Shown here piece after piece: positions 17,214 through 25,851 of a stretch of 52,132 bases of DNA. Source of the stretch: Alteromonas sp. KUL49. Its GTDB lineage: Bacteria; Pseudomonadota; Gammaproteobacteria; Enterobacterales; Alteromonadaceae. The notes below the pieces were generated by a model. The model made no database searches. It worked only from the letters and a program-made list of their open reading frames with translations, and had not been told where the DNA came from. A program made the position numbers and the translations under genes. Location of the stretch: NCBI RefSeq assembly GCF_006538345.1, contig NZ_BJKL01000015.1:1-52132 (forward strand), written 5' to 3'. The first letter of the stretch is position 1; every line of letters starts with the position of its first letter.

Positions 17214-19428
17214 CGATTTTATTAGTTTGCTGGATGATGAGCCAGAAAACATAGATGATAGTCGCTCACAGGTAGAGCCTTGGGTTATTGGCATAATTGA
17301 CGATGAGCCCTCGGTTCATGCGGCGACAGAGTTAGCGTTGCGAGGTGTTACCTTATACGACCGCCCGCTTAAATTTGTAAAAGCTTATAGCGCCAAAGAG
17401 GGATTTGAGCTGATCAAAGACAATCCCAATATGGCGGTAGTGCTGCTCGACGTGGTGATGGAGACATCAGATGCCGGTTTGCTATTGGTCGACCGAATCA
17501 GAAGTGAACTTGAAAATCAGGTGCTACAAATAGTCTTGCGAACAGGTCAAGCGGGTTATGCGCCTGAAGAAGATGTCATTGTTAAATATGAAATAAACTC
17601 TTATAAAACCAAGAGCGAGCTCACCCGTCAGAAACTGTTTACTGCAGTAGCTACTGCGCTGCGAAGCTTCCAGCAACTAGAAACCATAGAAAATAGCCGC
17701 AATGGTCTTCGCTCTATTATTAAGGCCTCTGCCATGCTCATGCAAGAGCGTGCAGTTTACGAGTTTTCCTCTGGGGTACTTGAGCAAATAGATGCCCTGT
17801 TTGACCTAGGTGCCAATAGTATGTTCTGTGTGTCTCAACGGCCCAGTATGGAGAACCAGCTCTTTAAACAAGGGCCTCAGGGCTACTACGTAGTGGCGGC
17901 AAATACTAAATACAAAGACTATTACGGCAAAGACATTACTACCTTGCGTGCAGGTTTGGATGAGATGGAGCTAGCGTGTAAGGCTCTTGAAGAAAAAAAG
18001 CATCAATTTAATGATGATTATGGTTGTGTCTATCTAAGTACACCCGCAGGGTGGGAAGGGGTAATAGCTACTGACAATACCGAAGGTTTGACGACCGCAG
18101 ACCAAGAGCTTTTACAATTGTTTTGTATGAATGTGGCCTTGGGGTTAGAAAATGCAAAGTATTTTAGCTACCTCAATCAAGCGGCTTTCAATGATGAATT
18201 GACAGGTTTACACAATCGCACTGGGTTCATTCAAGAAGGAATGCATTATTTGGCTCGGGCCGATAAAAGCTGCTCTCTATACCTCATTGATATTGACTAC
18301 TTTCACGAAATTATTACCTCTCTTGGTTATGAATTTGGTAACACTATTCTCAACAAGTTTGCTGATGTGATCAAAGAACTCTACGGTCATAACGCCTTGG
18401 TTGCGCGCATTCATGCTGATGTTTTTGCGGTACTTACATACAGTGACACCAAATCTGCACACGAGGTTGCAGTACAGTGCTCTAGACCTATGTTAGTCGA
18501 CGGTCAATCGATACGCTTAGGGTTAACTGTGGGGCTTTGCCGCAGCGATATGCCATGCAGTACAAATGATGTTGCTAATATGCTTAGACAAGCTGAATTG
18601 GCACTTCATGTGGCAAAAACGACCAAACGCGGTTCTGGACAGAACTTTGACGAGTCCTATGAAGTGGAGTCTCGCAAGAGCATGACTATACTGAGTGACT
18701 TGCGTTTGGGCTTTGAGAAAAAAGAACTCTTCTTAGTGTTACAGCCAAAAGTGGATATGAAAACCGCTAAGGTTGTTGGGTACGAATCATTGATTAGGTG
18801 GCGTCACCCTGAAAAGGGAATGATTCCTCCGGGAGCATTTCTTACCTCGGTAGAAAAGTCAGGTATGTACTATGACTTGGATATGTATGTGGCCAATCAC
18901 GTGTGCGAAATTGTCAACGCTAATCCAGATTTGAGCCTACCTATATCCTTCAATGTGTCCGCAAATTCGTTAAATCACGAAGCGTTTGTAGGTGATCTAA
19001 TAGAAGTCTTTAATAAACACAAAGTGAGTGTTGATAAGGTGCAGGTTGAGATTACTGAAAACGCGCTTATTCATTCTGATCAATCGATTCTGCGGTTACA
19101 GTCGTTGTCTGATCACGGATTTGTAATTTGTTTGGACGATTTTGGCGCAGGTTTCTCGTCGTTGGGGTACCTACTCAATATGCCCCTTGATGTGATCAAA
19201 ATCGATCGTATTTTCTTAGCGGATATTGTGTCGAACACGCGTTCTTATGCATTATTAAAAGGTATTGTAAGTATTATTAAGGAGTTAGATAAACAAATTG
19301 TAGTGGAAGGTGTAGAAACAGAAGAACAAAGAGTTTTGTTACAACAAATTGGCCTAGTAGAGGCACAGGGTTTCTTGTTTCATAGGCCCTTACCGGTTGA
19401 CGAAGCTGTGGCGTTAGCAAGTAAATAA
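17206..19428 (+). CDS. Response regulator: REC-DUF3369-degenerate GGDEF-EAL
   Basis: Predicted output of the adjacent kinase, acting on c-di-GMP. From ATG at 17206 the protein has 740 residues: receiver (about 25-155; acidic pair Asp32/Asp33, phosphoacceptor Asp82, Thr113, Lys134 or Lys136), a GAF-like DUF3369 region (about 175-320), GGDEF (330-485) and EAL (500-735). The cyclase signature is replaced by HADVF at 403-407, so diguanylate cyclase activity is unlikely. The phosphodiesterase residues look intact: E527 in YESL, E615 in EITE, D644/D645 in DDFGAG, K665, E701 and Q721. A phosphorylation-controlled c-di-GMP phosphodiesterase is the best inference. GGGAGAAG before the ATG is preferred over a TTG six bases upstream. 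Confidence 0.9.
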   Translation: MSDDFISLLDDEPENIDDSRSQVEPWVIGIIDDEPSVHAATELALRGVTLYDRPLKFVKAYSAKEGFELIKDNPNMAVVLLDVVMETSDAGLLLVDRIRSELENQVLQIVLRTGQAGYAPEEDVIVKYEINSYKTKSELTRQKLFTAVATALRSFQQLETIENSRNGLRSIIKASAMLMQERAVYEFSSGVLEQIDALFDLGANSMFCVSQRPSMENQLFKQGPQGYYVVAANTKYKDYYGKDITTLRAGLDEMELACKALEEKKHQFNDDYGCVYLSTPAGWEGVIATDNTEGLTTADQELLQLFCMNVALGLENAKYFSYLNQAAFNDELTGLHNRTGFIQEGMHYLARADKSCSLYLIDIDYFHEIITSLGYEFGNTILNKFADVIKELYGHNALVARIHADVFAVLTYSDTKSAHEVAVQCSRPMLVDGQSIRLGLTVGLCRSDMPCSTNDVANMLRQAELALHVAKTTKRGSGQNFDESYEVESRKSMTILSDLRLGFEKKELFLVLQPKVDMKTAKVVGYESLIRWRHPEKGMIPPGAFLTSVEKSGMYYDLDMYVANHVCEIVNANPDLSLPISFNVSANSLNHEAFVGDLIEVFNKHKVSVDKVQVEITENALIHSDQSILRLQSLSDHGFVICLDDFGAGFSSLGYLLNMPLDVIKIDRIFLADIVSNTRSYALLKGIVSIIKELDKQIVVEGVETEEQRVLLQQIGLVEAQGFLFHRPLPVDEAVALASK

Positions 19429-19465
19429 TTACCACAGAGAACTTTATTCACCGAGACTGTGTTGT

Positions 19466-19487
19466 TATACTGTTTTTATATACAGCT
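19466..19487 (+). promoter_or_regulatory. LexA (SOS) box overlapping the dinB promoter
   Basis: TACTGTTTTTATATACAGCT at 19468-19487 fits the gammaproteobacterial LexA rule CTG-N10-CAG, with an AT-rich centre. It overlaps a TATACT -10 box (19466-19471) whose 17-base-distant -35 is a weak TTTATT (19443-19448). The site ends 16 bases before the dinB ATG, so dinB and probably the gene after it are SOS-controlled. Confidence 0.85.
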
Positions 19488-19503
19488 ATCGGTGAATGGG
19501 GAT

Positions 19504-20574
19504 ATGAGTCAACGTAAAATCATTCATGTGGATATGGATTGTTTTTATGCCGCAGTGGAAATGCGTGACAACCCTGCACTCAAAAATATTCCCATTGCCA
19601 TTGGCGGTAGCTCTGACCGCAGAGGTGTTATTGCCACTTGCAATTATCCCGCCCGTAAATTTGGCGTTCGCTCGGCCATGGCCACTGCGCAAGCGCTCAA
19701 ACTATGCCCCAATCTTACCTTAGTGAAAGGAAGAATGGAGGTTTATGCAAAGGAGTCTAAACGTATCAGGGCAATTTTTGCAGACTACACTGATATTATT
19801 GAACCTCTTTCGCTAGACGAAGCCTATCTAGATGTCACCGATAGCCCGCACTTCAAAGGTAGTGCGACGTGTATAGCTCAAGAGATACGCCGTCGCATTG
19901 AGTGCGAATTGGGGCTTACGGCCTCCGCTGGTGTAGCGCCTTGTAAGTTTGTTGCAAAGGTCGCAAGTGACGAGAACAAACCCAATGGTATTTGTATCGT
20001 CCCTCCTGAAAAACTCGATGAATTCGTCAAACAGATGCCCCTTAAAAAAATTCCAGGGGTAGGTAAAGTCACCTTGCTGAAACTCAATCGGCTTGGATTA
20101 CACTCCTGTGAGGACGTTCGACAGTTTCCAAAGAAAGAGCTACAGAAATCATTCGGTAAGTTTGGTGATGTACTATGGGAAAGAGCCCATGGCATCGACG
20201 AGCGAGAGTTGTGTGTATCTCGAGAGCGAAAATCTATTGGTGTTGAGCGTACCCTTAGTGCTGATTTAAGCAGTGTGGAAGAATGTGAGTCATTGGTACC
20301 TAAGTTGTTAGAAACTTTAAAATCTCGTATTAGTCGCCACCAAGAAAAAAATGGTAACCGTATTGGTATTCGCACGCTTGGAGTGAAATTGAAGTTTCAA
20401 GATTTTCAGCAAACCACCGTTGAGCATCGTCAGGAAGGCTTTGATGAGGGATATTTTCTCACCTTATTGCAAGAGGCTTATAGCCGTTCTCGTGGACGAG
20501 GTGTTAGATTAGTGGGCTTGCATGTGGGCTTATCCCAATCACAAGATATCACCCAATTGTCGTTCCCCTTTTAG
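19504..20574 (+). CDS. dinB: DNA polymerase IV (translesion, Y family)
   Basis: Error-prone polymerase that copies past DNA lesions during the SOS response. From ATG at 19504 the protein is 356 residues, near E. coli Pol IV (351). Catalytic acidic residues appear in HVDMDCFYAAVEMR and SLDEAYLDVT. The helix-hairpin-helix IPGVGKVTLLKL and the little-finger domain follow. The C-terminal QLSFPF resembles a sliding-clamp-binding motif. The frame is open upstream to 19459, but that extension would lie inside the LexA box and lacks homology. The gene follows the c-di-GMP regulator by 75 bases and has its own promoter. Confidence 0.97.
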   Translation: MSQRKIIHVDMDCFYAAVEMRDNPALKNIPIAIGGSSDRRGVIATCNYPARKFGVRSAMATAQALKLCPNLTLVKGRMEVYAKESKRIRAIFADYTDIIEPLSLDEAYLDVTDSPHFKGSATCIAQEIRRRIECELGLTASAGVAPCKFVAKVASDENKPNGICIVPPEKLDEFVKQMPLKKIPGVGKVTLLKLNRLGLHSCEDVRQFPKKELQKSFGKFGDVLWERAHGIDERELCVSRERKSIGVERTLSADLSSVEECESLVPKLLETLKSRISRHQEKNGNRIGIRTLGVKLKFQDFQQTTVEHRQEGFDEGYFLTLLQEAYSRSRGRGVRLVGLHVGLSQSQDITQLSFPF

Positions 20575-20585
20575 GAGTAAAAAAG

Positions 20586-20822
20586 TTGACAAAAGAGTTT
20601 CGCGCGGGCCGCTATAAGCATTACAAAGGTGCTTTTTATGACGTTTACGAAGTTGCCACCCATTCGGAGGATGAGTCTTTATTAGTGGTATATCGTCCAT
20701 GTTATGGCGGGAAAAAGTTATGGGTGCGCCCGTTTGATATGTTCTTTGAAAGTGTGAAAGTCGAGGGCAAGACTGTTCCCCGCTTTGCATACGTGGGGGA
20801 AATACCTGAAGAGGAAAAATGA
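20586..20822 (+). CDS. DUF1653 family protein
   Basis: Small cytoplasmic protein of unknown function, 78 residues. The family pattern is visible: GRYKHYKGAFYDVYEVATHS, LLVVYRPCYGG, LWVRPFDMFFE and a C-terminal PRFAYVGE. The start is TTG at 20586, supported by TAGGAGT right after the dinB stop, and no ATG fits the homology. It sits 11 bases behind dinB, so it is probably co-transcribed and possibly SOS-induced. The fold is a small beta barrel by family knowledge; no activity can be assigned. Confidence 0.85.
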   Translation: MTKEFRAGRYKHYKGAFYDVYEVATHSEDESLLVVYRPCYGGKKLWVRPFDMFFESVKVEGKTVPRFAYVGEIPEEEK

Positions 20823-20878
20823 TCTAAAGGTATAAATCGTCCATAGTGTAATTATCAATATCCAGCAGATAGAAAACA

Positions 20879-21742
20879 ATGAAAAGAATAGTCTCTTACA
20901 CCTTTGCTACCTTATTTTTGATTGTTGCCAGTTCAGCGCAGGCACAGAGTCGCTTTGATAATGTTGAGGTTACCGCCGAGCAAGTAAACGGTAACGTACA
21001 CATGCTAACTGGTTTTGGTGGGAACATCGGTGTGTCGGCTGGCGATGATGGCATTTTGATTATCGACGACCAATTTGCCCCATTAGCAGAAAAAATTGCC
21101 GCTCAACTGGACAAGTTAGGTAGCGACGCGCCCAAATACGTTATTAACACGCATTATCACGGTGATCACACCGGCTCCAATGCCTTTTTTCATTCTCACA
21201 AAGGTGCAACGGTCTTTGCCCACAGCAATGTTCGAGTACGTTTGGCAAATGATGAAGAGATAGAGCCGGAAGCACTGCCTACAGTGACCTACGAAGACGG
21301 TATAAAACTCTATTTTAATGATGATGTATTGCACGTCATTCACTTACCCACCGGACATACCGATGGTGACAGTGTGGTGTGGTTTGAAAAGGCCGATGTA
21401 TTACATACCGGTGACTTATTCTTCAATGGTATGTTTCCCTACATAGACTTAGGAGCTGGAGGGAGTGTTGAAGGGTACATGGACTCCGTTCGCATTCTTC
21501 TTGATAAAATTAGTGATGAGACACTAATCATACCCGGCCACGGTAAGGTGAGTAACAAAGCCGAATACGCCGCGTTTCTGGCAATGATTGAAGAAACGTT
21601 TGCTTTTGTAAAAGCAAAGAAAGCCGAGGGAATGAGTGTAGAAGACGTCGTGAAATCTGGTTTGGACGAGAAGTGGGGAACTTGGAATTGGAACTTTATT
21701 ACCACTGAACGCTGGATCAACACGCTCTATACGGACGCCTAG
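20879..21742 (+). CDS. Secreted metallo-beta-lactamase-fold hydrolase
   Basis: Zinc-dependent hydrolase of unknown substrate, exported to the periplasm. The 287-residue protein starts with a Sec signal peptide ending SSAQAQS. The metal-binding motif THYHGDHTGSN gives His92, His94, Asp96 and His97. Further ligands lie in HLPTGHTDGDSVVWF, LHTGDLFFNG and IIPGHGKV. The layout is the broad MBL-fold group that also includes quinoprotein-relay hydrolases and B-class beta-lactamases; assigning a lactamase role is not justified. It sits 56 bases after the DUF1653 gene and converges on the permease gene, with a shared terminator. Confidence 0.88.
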   Translation: MKRIVSYTFATLFLIVASSAQAQSRFDNVEVTAEQVNGNVHMLTGFGGNIGVSAGDDGILIIDDQFAPLAEKIAAQLDKLGSDAPKYVINTHYHGDHTGSNAFFHSHKGATVFAHSNVRVRLANDEEIEPEALPTVTYEDGIKLYFNDDVLHVIHLPTGHTDGDSVVWFEKADVLHTGDLFFNGMFPYIDLGAGGSVEGYMDSVRILLDKISDETLIIPGHGKVSNKAEYAAFLAMIEETFAFVKAKKAEGMSVEDVVKSGLDEKWGTWNWNFITTERWINTLYTDA

Positions 21743-21747
21743 ACCAT

Positions 21748-21779
21748 AAAACGCTGGAGTGAATACACCCCAGCGTTTT
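21748..21779. terminator. Bidirectional terminator between MBL hydrolase and permease
   Basis: AAAACGCTGG (21748-21757) pairs with CCAGCGTTTT (21770-21779), with inner GTG/CAC pairing. The A and T runs at either end suit termination from both convergent genes. Confidence 0.88.
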
Positions 21780-21781
21780 CT

Positions 21782-23041
21782 TTATCCTTCTTTCTTAAAT
21801 CTGGACCAGATAAACCACAAAATGGCTCCCAAGGTTATTTCACCAACTAGAAATAGCCAAGACTCTGTTGTTGATTGAGCGATGGACCAGGCACATACGA
21901 TTAGGGCAACGACAGGCAAGCAGCGCTCTAGTAAGGAGGTATCATGTATGCGTTGGTATTTCATCAATACAGCAATGCATACTGCATAAACCACTAGGCG
22001 AGCAAGTACGCTGGCAACAGCCAACCATACAAAACTTCCACTCAGGGCGAGTAAACCGGCGACTATGCCCAGAATCACGATAGAAATATGTGGTGTGGCG
22101 TAGGTAGGATGTACCCTAGCCAAGAAAGTCGGCACTTGCTTTTCCATGGCCATGGCATAGGTTAGTCGCGATGTGGAAATCATATTGGCGAGTAGGTTTC
22201 CAGCAACAGATATCACTGCTGTCGCTGTCATAACGAGCCCCCCCGTTTTACCAAATATGATATTTGCTAGCGTAACTAAAGGTGCGTCTTCAACTTGCTG
22301 GTTACCCACTACTTCCCAATAGAGCCACTGAACTAAAAAGTAAAATAACGCGATACTCATTACCGTAAGTAAAAGCGCTCTTGGGATCGACTTTTCAGGA
22401 GAACGGGTTTCACCACTGGTTACAACAACGGTTTCAAAGCCAATAAAAGCATACAGAGTAAGTAATGCGCCCGCTGATATAGCATCTAGTGGAGGAATAG
22501 TACTTTGTTGCACTACACTGAATTCTAATTGCAAAAAGCCAAATACCAGAAGTGCGACAAGTGGCACTATTTTGAGCAAGGATACACTGTTAAGTGAGCG
22601 CATAGCTGTTCTCAGGCCGGTGACATTTACCCAGATAAGTAAACCAGTAATACACAGTATTGCTACGCCCTTAACTACACCATTATTTAACTCTGGCCAT
22701 AAGTAACCTGCATACAACAGCAATACATGCATATTGGCAGCAATTGCGGTTACCCGAGCCAAATAGTATATGAAGCCCGTTTGAAATGATGCTGCCGAAC
22801 CAAATCCCGCGTTTGCGTACTCCACAGGACCACCAGTACGAGGGTAAGCTGCGACGAGCTTGCCAAAGCACCATACGATGGACAGCATGAAAAGCCCGAA
22901 GATGATAAATACCCAAGGACTAAAGCTTCCTAACTGGGCGGCCATTTTGGCGGGTAGAGCAAAAATACCTGCACCTATTAAACCGTTCAGGACGAGTAAG
23001 GCGGCTCCGATACCACTGATGTTTCTAGATAAACTACTCAT
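21782..23041 (-). CDS. APC-superfamily amino-acid permease
   Basis: Predicted inner-membrane amino-acid transporter of the amino acid-polyamine-organocation superfamily. The 419 residues form about twelve hydrophobic segments. The first helix has the unwound-substrate-site motif LIGAGIFALPA, and KLVAAYPRTGGPVEYANAGFG follows, as in this family. The later YAFIGFETVVVTSGETRSPE is also typical. It is the last gene of a minus-strand operon after a PLP-dependent dehydratase and an amidohydrolase, which suggests import or export of a hydroxy- or N-acyl amino acid. Substrate cannot be named from sequence. Confidence 0.88.
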   Translation of the reverse strand: MSSLSRNISGIGAALLVLNGLIGAGIFALPAKMAAQLGSFSPWVFIIFGLFMLSIVWCFGKLVAAYPRTGGPVEYANAGFGSAASFQTGFIYYLARVTAIAANMHVLLLYAGYLWPELNNGVVKGVAILCITGLLIWVNVTGLRTAMRSLNSVSLLKIVPLVALLVFGFLQLEFSVVQQSTIPPLDAISAGALLTLYAFIGFETVVVTSGETRSPEKSIPRALLLTVMSIALFYFLVQWLYWEVVGNQQVEDAPLVTLANIIFGKTGGLVMTATAVISVAGNLLANMISTSRLTYAMAMEKQVPTFLARVHPTYATPHISIVILGIVAGLLALSGSFVWLAVASVLARLVVYAVCIAVLMKYQRIHDTSLLERCLPVVALIVCAWSIAQSTTESWLFLVGEITLGAILWFIWSRFKKEG

Positions 23042-23067
23042 AAAACTAGACGCGTGTTATCTCGAAC

Positions 23068-24720
23068 TTACTTTTCATACACTTTTTCTCCGGCAATAAA
23101 AGTAGCCAACACCGTTGGCTGCCAGAGTGTTTCCGGTGCAGACTCGAAGATATCCCTATCAATAAAGATAAAATCAGCCCATTTCCCCGGTGTGAGTGTA
23201 CCCAGCGTGTCTTCCATGTGCCCTGCGTATGCAGCATCTAATGTGAACCCTCTAAAAGCTTGCTCTAGAGTAAGTGCCTCATGTGAGTACCAGCCAGCTA
23301 CCGGTTGATTGTTTCTGTCTTGACGAGTCACCGCAGCGTGAAGCCCGTAAAAAGGGTTGGCAAGTTCCACAGGGAAATCTGAGCCCAAAGGTAGAGGGAT
23401 GCCTGATTCAAGGAGCGTTTTCCACGCATACGCCCCAGCCATACGCTCCTGCCCGATACGATCCTCAGCCATATTTTTATCACTAGTCGCGTGAGTGGGC
23501 TGCATAGAAGGAAGTACACCTAGCGTAGCAAAGCGAGGTAGGTCGTTGACTGAAATCACCTGTGCGTGCTCTATTCTGTGTCGTAGTTCACTACCGCCGA
23601 TAGCATCAAAAGTAGACTCGAACTCATTGAGTGCGACATGGTTCGCTTTGTCGCCAATGGCGTGATAGTTCAGCTGAAAACCGGCATTAATAACTGTGAT
23701 GAATAAGGGTTTCATACTCTCAGGTTGGGTGAGTAACAGCCCGTGTTGGTTGGGCGCATCATCGTAGGGTTCAAGTAATGCGGCACCACGACTACCCAAT
23801 GCGCCATCACCATAGGCTTTGACTGAACGAATGTATAAAAAGTCTTTTGCATCTCGAACCGTGCCTTTGGCGAGTATTTTCATTAGATCAGGATCGGTGG
23901 CACTAACCATAGCGTAAACGCGAAGTGGCATTTCCCCATGTAACGCTTGCTTAATATAAAAGTCATAAACGTCTCTGCCTACGCCCGCATCGTGCATCGA
24001 TGTAATACCTTGCGACAGAAGGTGCTCTGCAGCGGCATTGAGTTGACGTTCAAACACTGCATTACTTGCTTGAGGCAAATGAACTTCTACCAGTGCCATC
24101 GCATTGTCGATAAGCACGCCGGTGGGGTTACCTTCAGCGTCTTTGATGATTTGCCCGCCTACTGGAGATGGGGTGTCTTTAGTGATACCAGCAATCTCGA
24201 GAGCTTTTGAGTTTGCCCATCCAGCATGACCGTCTACACGAGTGAGCCAAACAGGGCGTGAGCGCTCAGCGGTGTCCAGATCGCTAGCTCGAGGAAATGC
24301 TCGATCAGACCACAATTCTTGGTTCCAGCCTCGCCCTGTAATCCAGGGCTGACCTTGGTTAGCAAACGCATAGGCCGCAACTTTATCGGCAGCATCGGCA
24401 GCACTAGAGGTTGCTCGTAGGTCGACTTCTAAAAGGTTTGCGCCTAAGCCAAGTAAATGGCCGTGAGCATCGATAAGCCCTGGTAACATCACTTGTCCTT
24501 TGCCATCAATAGTTTCCGACACCGTAAGATCGATACTATTCAAATCCGGATTGAGCGAGTGTACTTTGCCTTCCTCAATGAGTATTGATGAAAACGTAAT
24601 GAGTTTACCTGCTTCGTCAAGGGTGTACCCTTTAACATCTGAGACCAAGGTTGCTGATACGGCAGTGTTGGTACCAAGGCATACACTGAAAAACAGCGCT
24701 GCAAGTCGAGCTATCTTCAT
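23068..24720 (-). CDS. Exported amidohydrolase (YtcJ-like, Amidohydro_3)
   Basis: Metal-dependent hydrolase of the amidohydrolase superfamily. The 550-residue protein has a signal peptide (MKIARLAALFFSVCLGTNTA, cut near Ala21), so it works outside the cytoplasm. The metal-site motif LPGLIDAHGHLLGLG is near residue 79. Further conserved regions include GRGWNQELW, WLTRVDGHAGWANS, LNYHAIGDKAN, RIEHAQV and LPLGSDFPVE. These are the YtcJ/Amidohydro_3 hallmarks; family members cleave amide bonds of diverse small molecules. It begins 2 bases downstream of the dehydratase stop and 26 bases upstream of the permease gene, which indicates one transcript. Confidence 0.9.
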   Translation of the reverse strand: MKIARLAALFFSVCLGTNTAVSATLVSDVKGYTLDEAGKLITFSSILIEEGKVHSLNPDLNSIDLTVSETIDGKGQVMLPGLIDAHGHLLGLGANLLEVDLRATSSAADAADKVAAYAFANQGQPWITGRGWNQELWSDRAFPRASDLDTAERSRPVWLTRVDGHAGWANSKALEIAGITKDTPSPVGGQIIKDAEGNPTGVLIDNAMALVEVHLPQASNAVFERQLNAAAEHLLSQGITSMHDAGVGRDVYDFYIKQALHGEMPLRVYAMVSATDPDLMKILAKGTVRDAKDFLYIRSVKAYGDGALGSRGAALLEPYDDAPNQHGLLLTQPESMKPLFITVINAGFQLNYHAIGDKANHVALNEFESTFDAIGGSELRHRIEHAQVISVNDLPRFATLGVLPSMQPTHATSDKNMAEDRIGQERMAGAYAWKTLLESGIPLPLGSDFPVELANPFYGLHAAVTRQDRNNQPVAGWYSHEALTLEQAFRGFTLDAAYAGHMEDTLGTLTPGKWADFIFIDRDIFESAPETLWQPTVLATFIAGEKVYEK

Positions 24721-24722
24721 TG

Positions 24723-25727
24723 TTATTCTTCCGTCGTTATTATTGGAGGCTGAAGCAAATAGTCATGCTCCCAAATGGCCTGCATTGATAATTGGCTGAT
24801 ATTCCCACCAGAGATCATTACTAGTGCTGTTTGTCCTGGCGGTGTATTGATGGCCCACGAGGCCACTGCCGCCATGGTCATGGCACAGGTGGGTTCAATA
24901 TGAAGCTTGAGTAGGTGTTGTAACCACTGCGTCCAGTACGCGATTTGCACTTCGTCTACTTCATAAAAGTCGTCGAGTTGCTGAATAATAGGAAAGGTCA
25001 GTTCACCTACCGCTGGTGTAGCTGCGCCGTCTGCAAGCGTATTAGGAGTGGATGACAACGCCACTATTTCTCCTGCTTGAAGAGATTGAGAGGCATCATT
25101 GGCGTTAGCGGGCTCTGCTCCGATAACCAATGCTTCAGGCGCTTTTTCTCGCGCTGCGATAAGTGTACCCGAGAGTAATCCTCCACCACCGCAAGGTGCG
25201 AAAATAGCATCTACCTGCTCAGCGTCTTCCAGTGCCTCTAGTGCAGCTGTACCTTGCCCCGCAATAATATCTTGGTGATTGAACGGAGGGATCCAAACGG
25301 TATCCTCTGCCTGGGCTGCAACGGCTACCGCTGCATCAGCTTCAGGGCGAGTAGCAAATCGTTTAATTGTCGCGCCGTAGCCTTCTGTTGCCGCTGCTTT
25401 TATGGGCGAGACAGATTCAGTGGTGTAGATGGTTGCTGGAATACCAAACTGGGCGGCCGCGTAGGCAACGGCCTGCGCGTGATTGCCTGAACTATTGGCA
25501 ACAATATGTTTGGGGAGTTTGCCTTCCTCTTCTAAGCGGCATAAAAAATTCAGTGCGCCCCTGATTTTGAATGCGCCTATGGTTTGTAGACATTCAGCTT
25601 TAAAGAGGATGCGGTGACCCATCCAACGGTTGAGCAAACTGGATTCCATGATAGGTGTTCGTTTCACCTTACCCGCCAGCCGTTCCATTGCTTTACTAAT
25701 GTCTGAAAAATCAACGATTTCACTCAT
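24723..25727 (-). CDS. PLP-dependent threonine/serine dehydratase or serine racemase-like enzyme
   Basis: Fold-type II PLP enzyme expected to deaminate threonine or serine to 2-oxo acids, or to act on related hydroxy-amino acids. It is 334 residues from ATG at 25727; a GTG one codon upstream is an alternative. The PLP lysine lies in TIGAFKIRGALN (about residue 54). SSGNHAQAVAYAA and the phosphate-binding GGGGLLSG are present. There is no C-terminal ACT regulatory domain, so it is of the TdcB/serine-racemase size class, not biosynthetic IlvA. It heads a three-gene operon with an amidohydrolase and a permease and is divergent from the GGDEF-EAL sensor. Confidence 0.88.
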   Translation of the reverse strand: MSEIVDFSDISKAMERLAGKVKRTPIMESSLLNRWMGHRILFKAECLQTIGAFKIRGALNFLCRLEEEGKLPKHIVANSSGNHAQAVAYAAAQFGIPATIYTTESVSPIKAAATEGYGATIKRFATRPEADAAVAVAAQAEDTVWIPPFNHQDIIAGQGTAALEALEDAEQVDAIFAPCGGGGLLSGTLIAAREKAPEALVIGAEPANANDASQSLQAGEIVALSSTPNTLADGAATPAVGELTFPIIQQLDDFYEVDEVQIAYWTQWLQHLLKLHIEPTCAMTMAAVASWAINTPPGQTALVMISGGNISQLSMQAIWEHDYLLQPPIITTEE

Positions 25728-25851
25728 CACATCGTCCAGTTACTCTTGTTATAGGCTTATACCTTATCATTCGAAGGAGGGATCCGCGAATTCATAATAA
25801 ATTCATATTTCTCAACTAACTTAGGCAATCCTTCCTCGGGGAGTTGTTGTC

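Noticed and set aside
19878..20375. 165-residue frame opposite dinB
   Set aside because: Covered by dinB, whose motifs are conserved throughout; no start signal or protein family is apparent.
20879..21742. Class B beta-lactamase call for the MBL-fold protein
   Set aside because: The zinc motif is shared by many hydrolases, and nothing specific to beta-lactamases can be seen.
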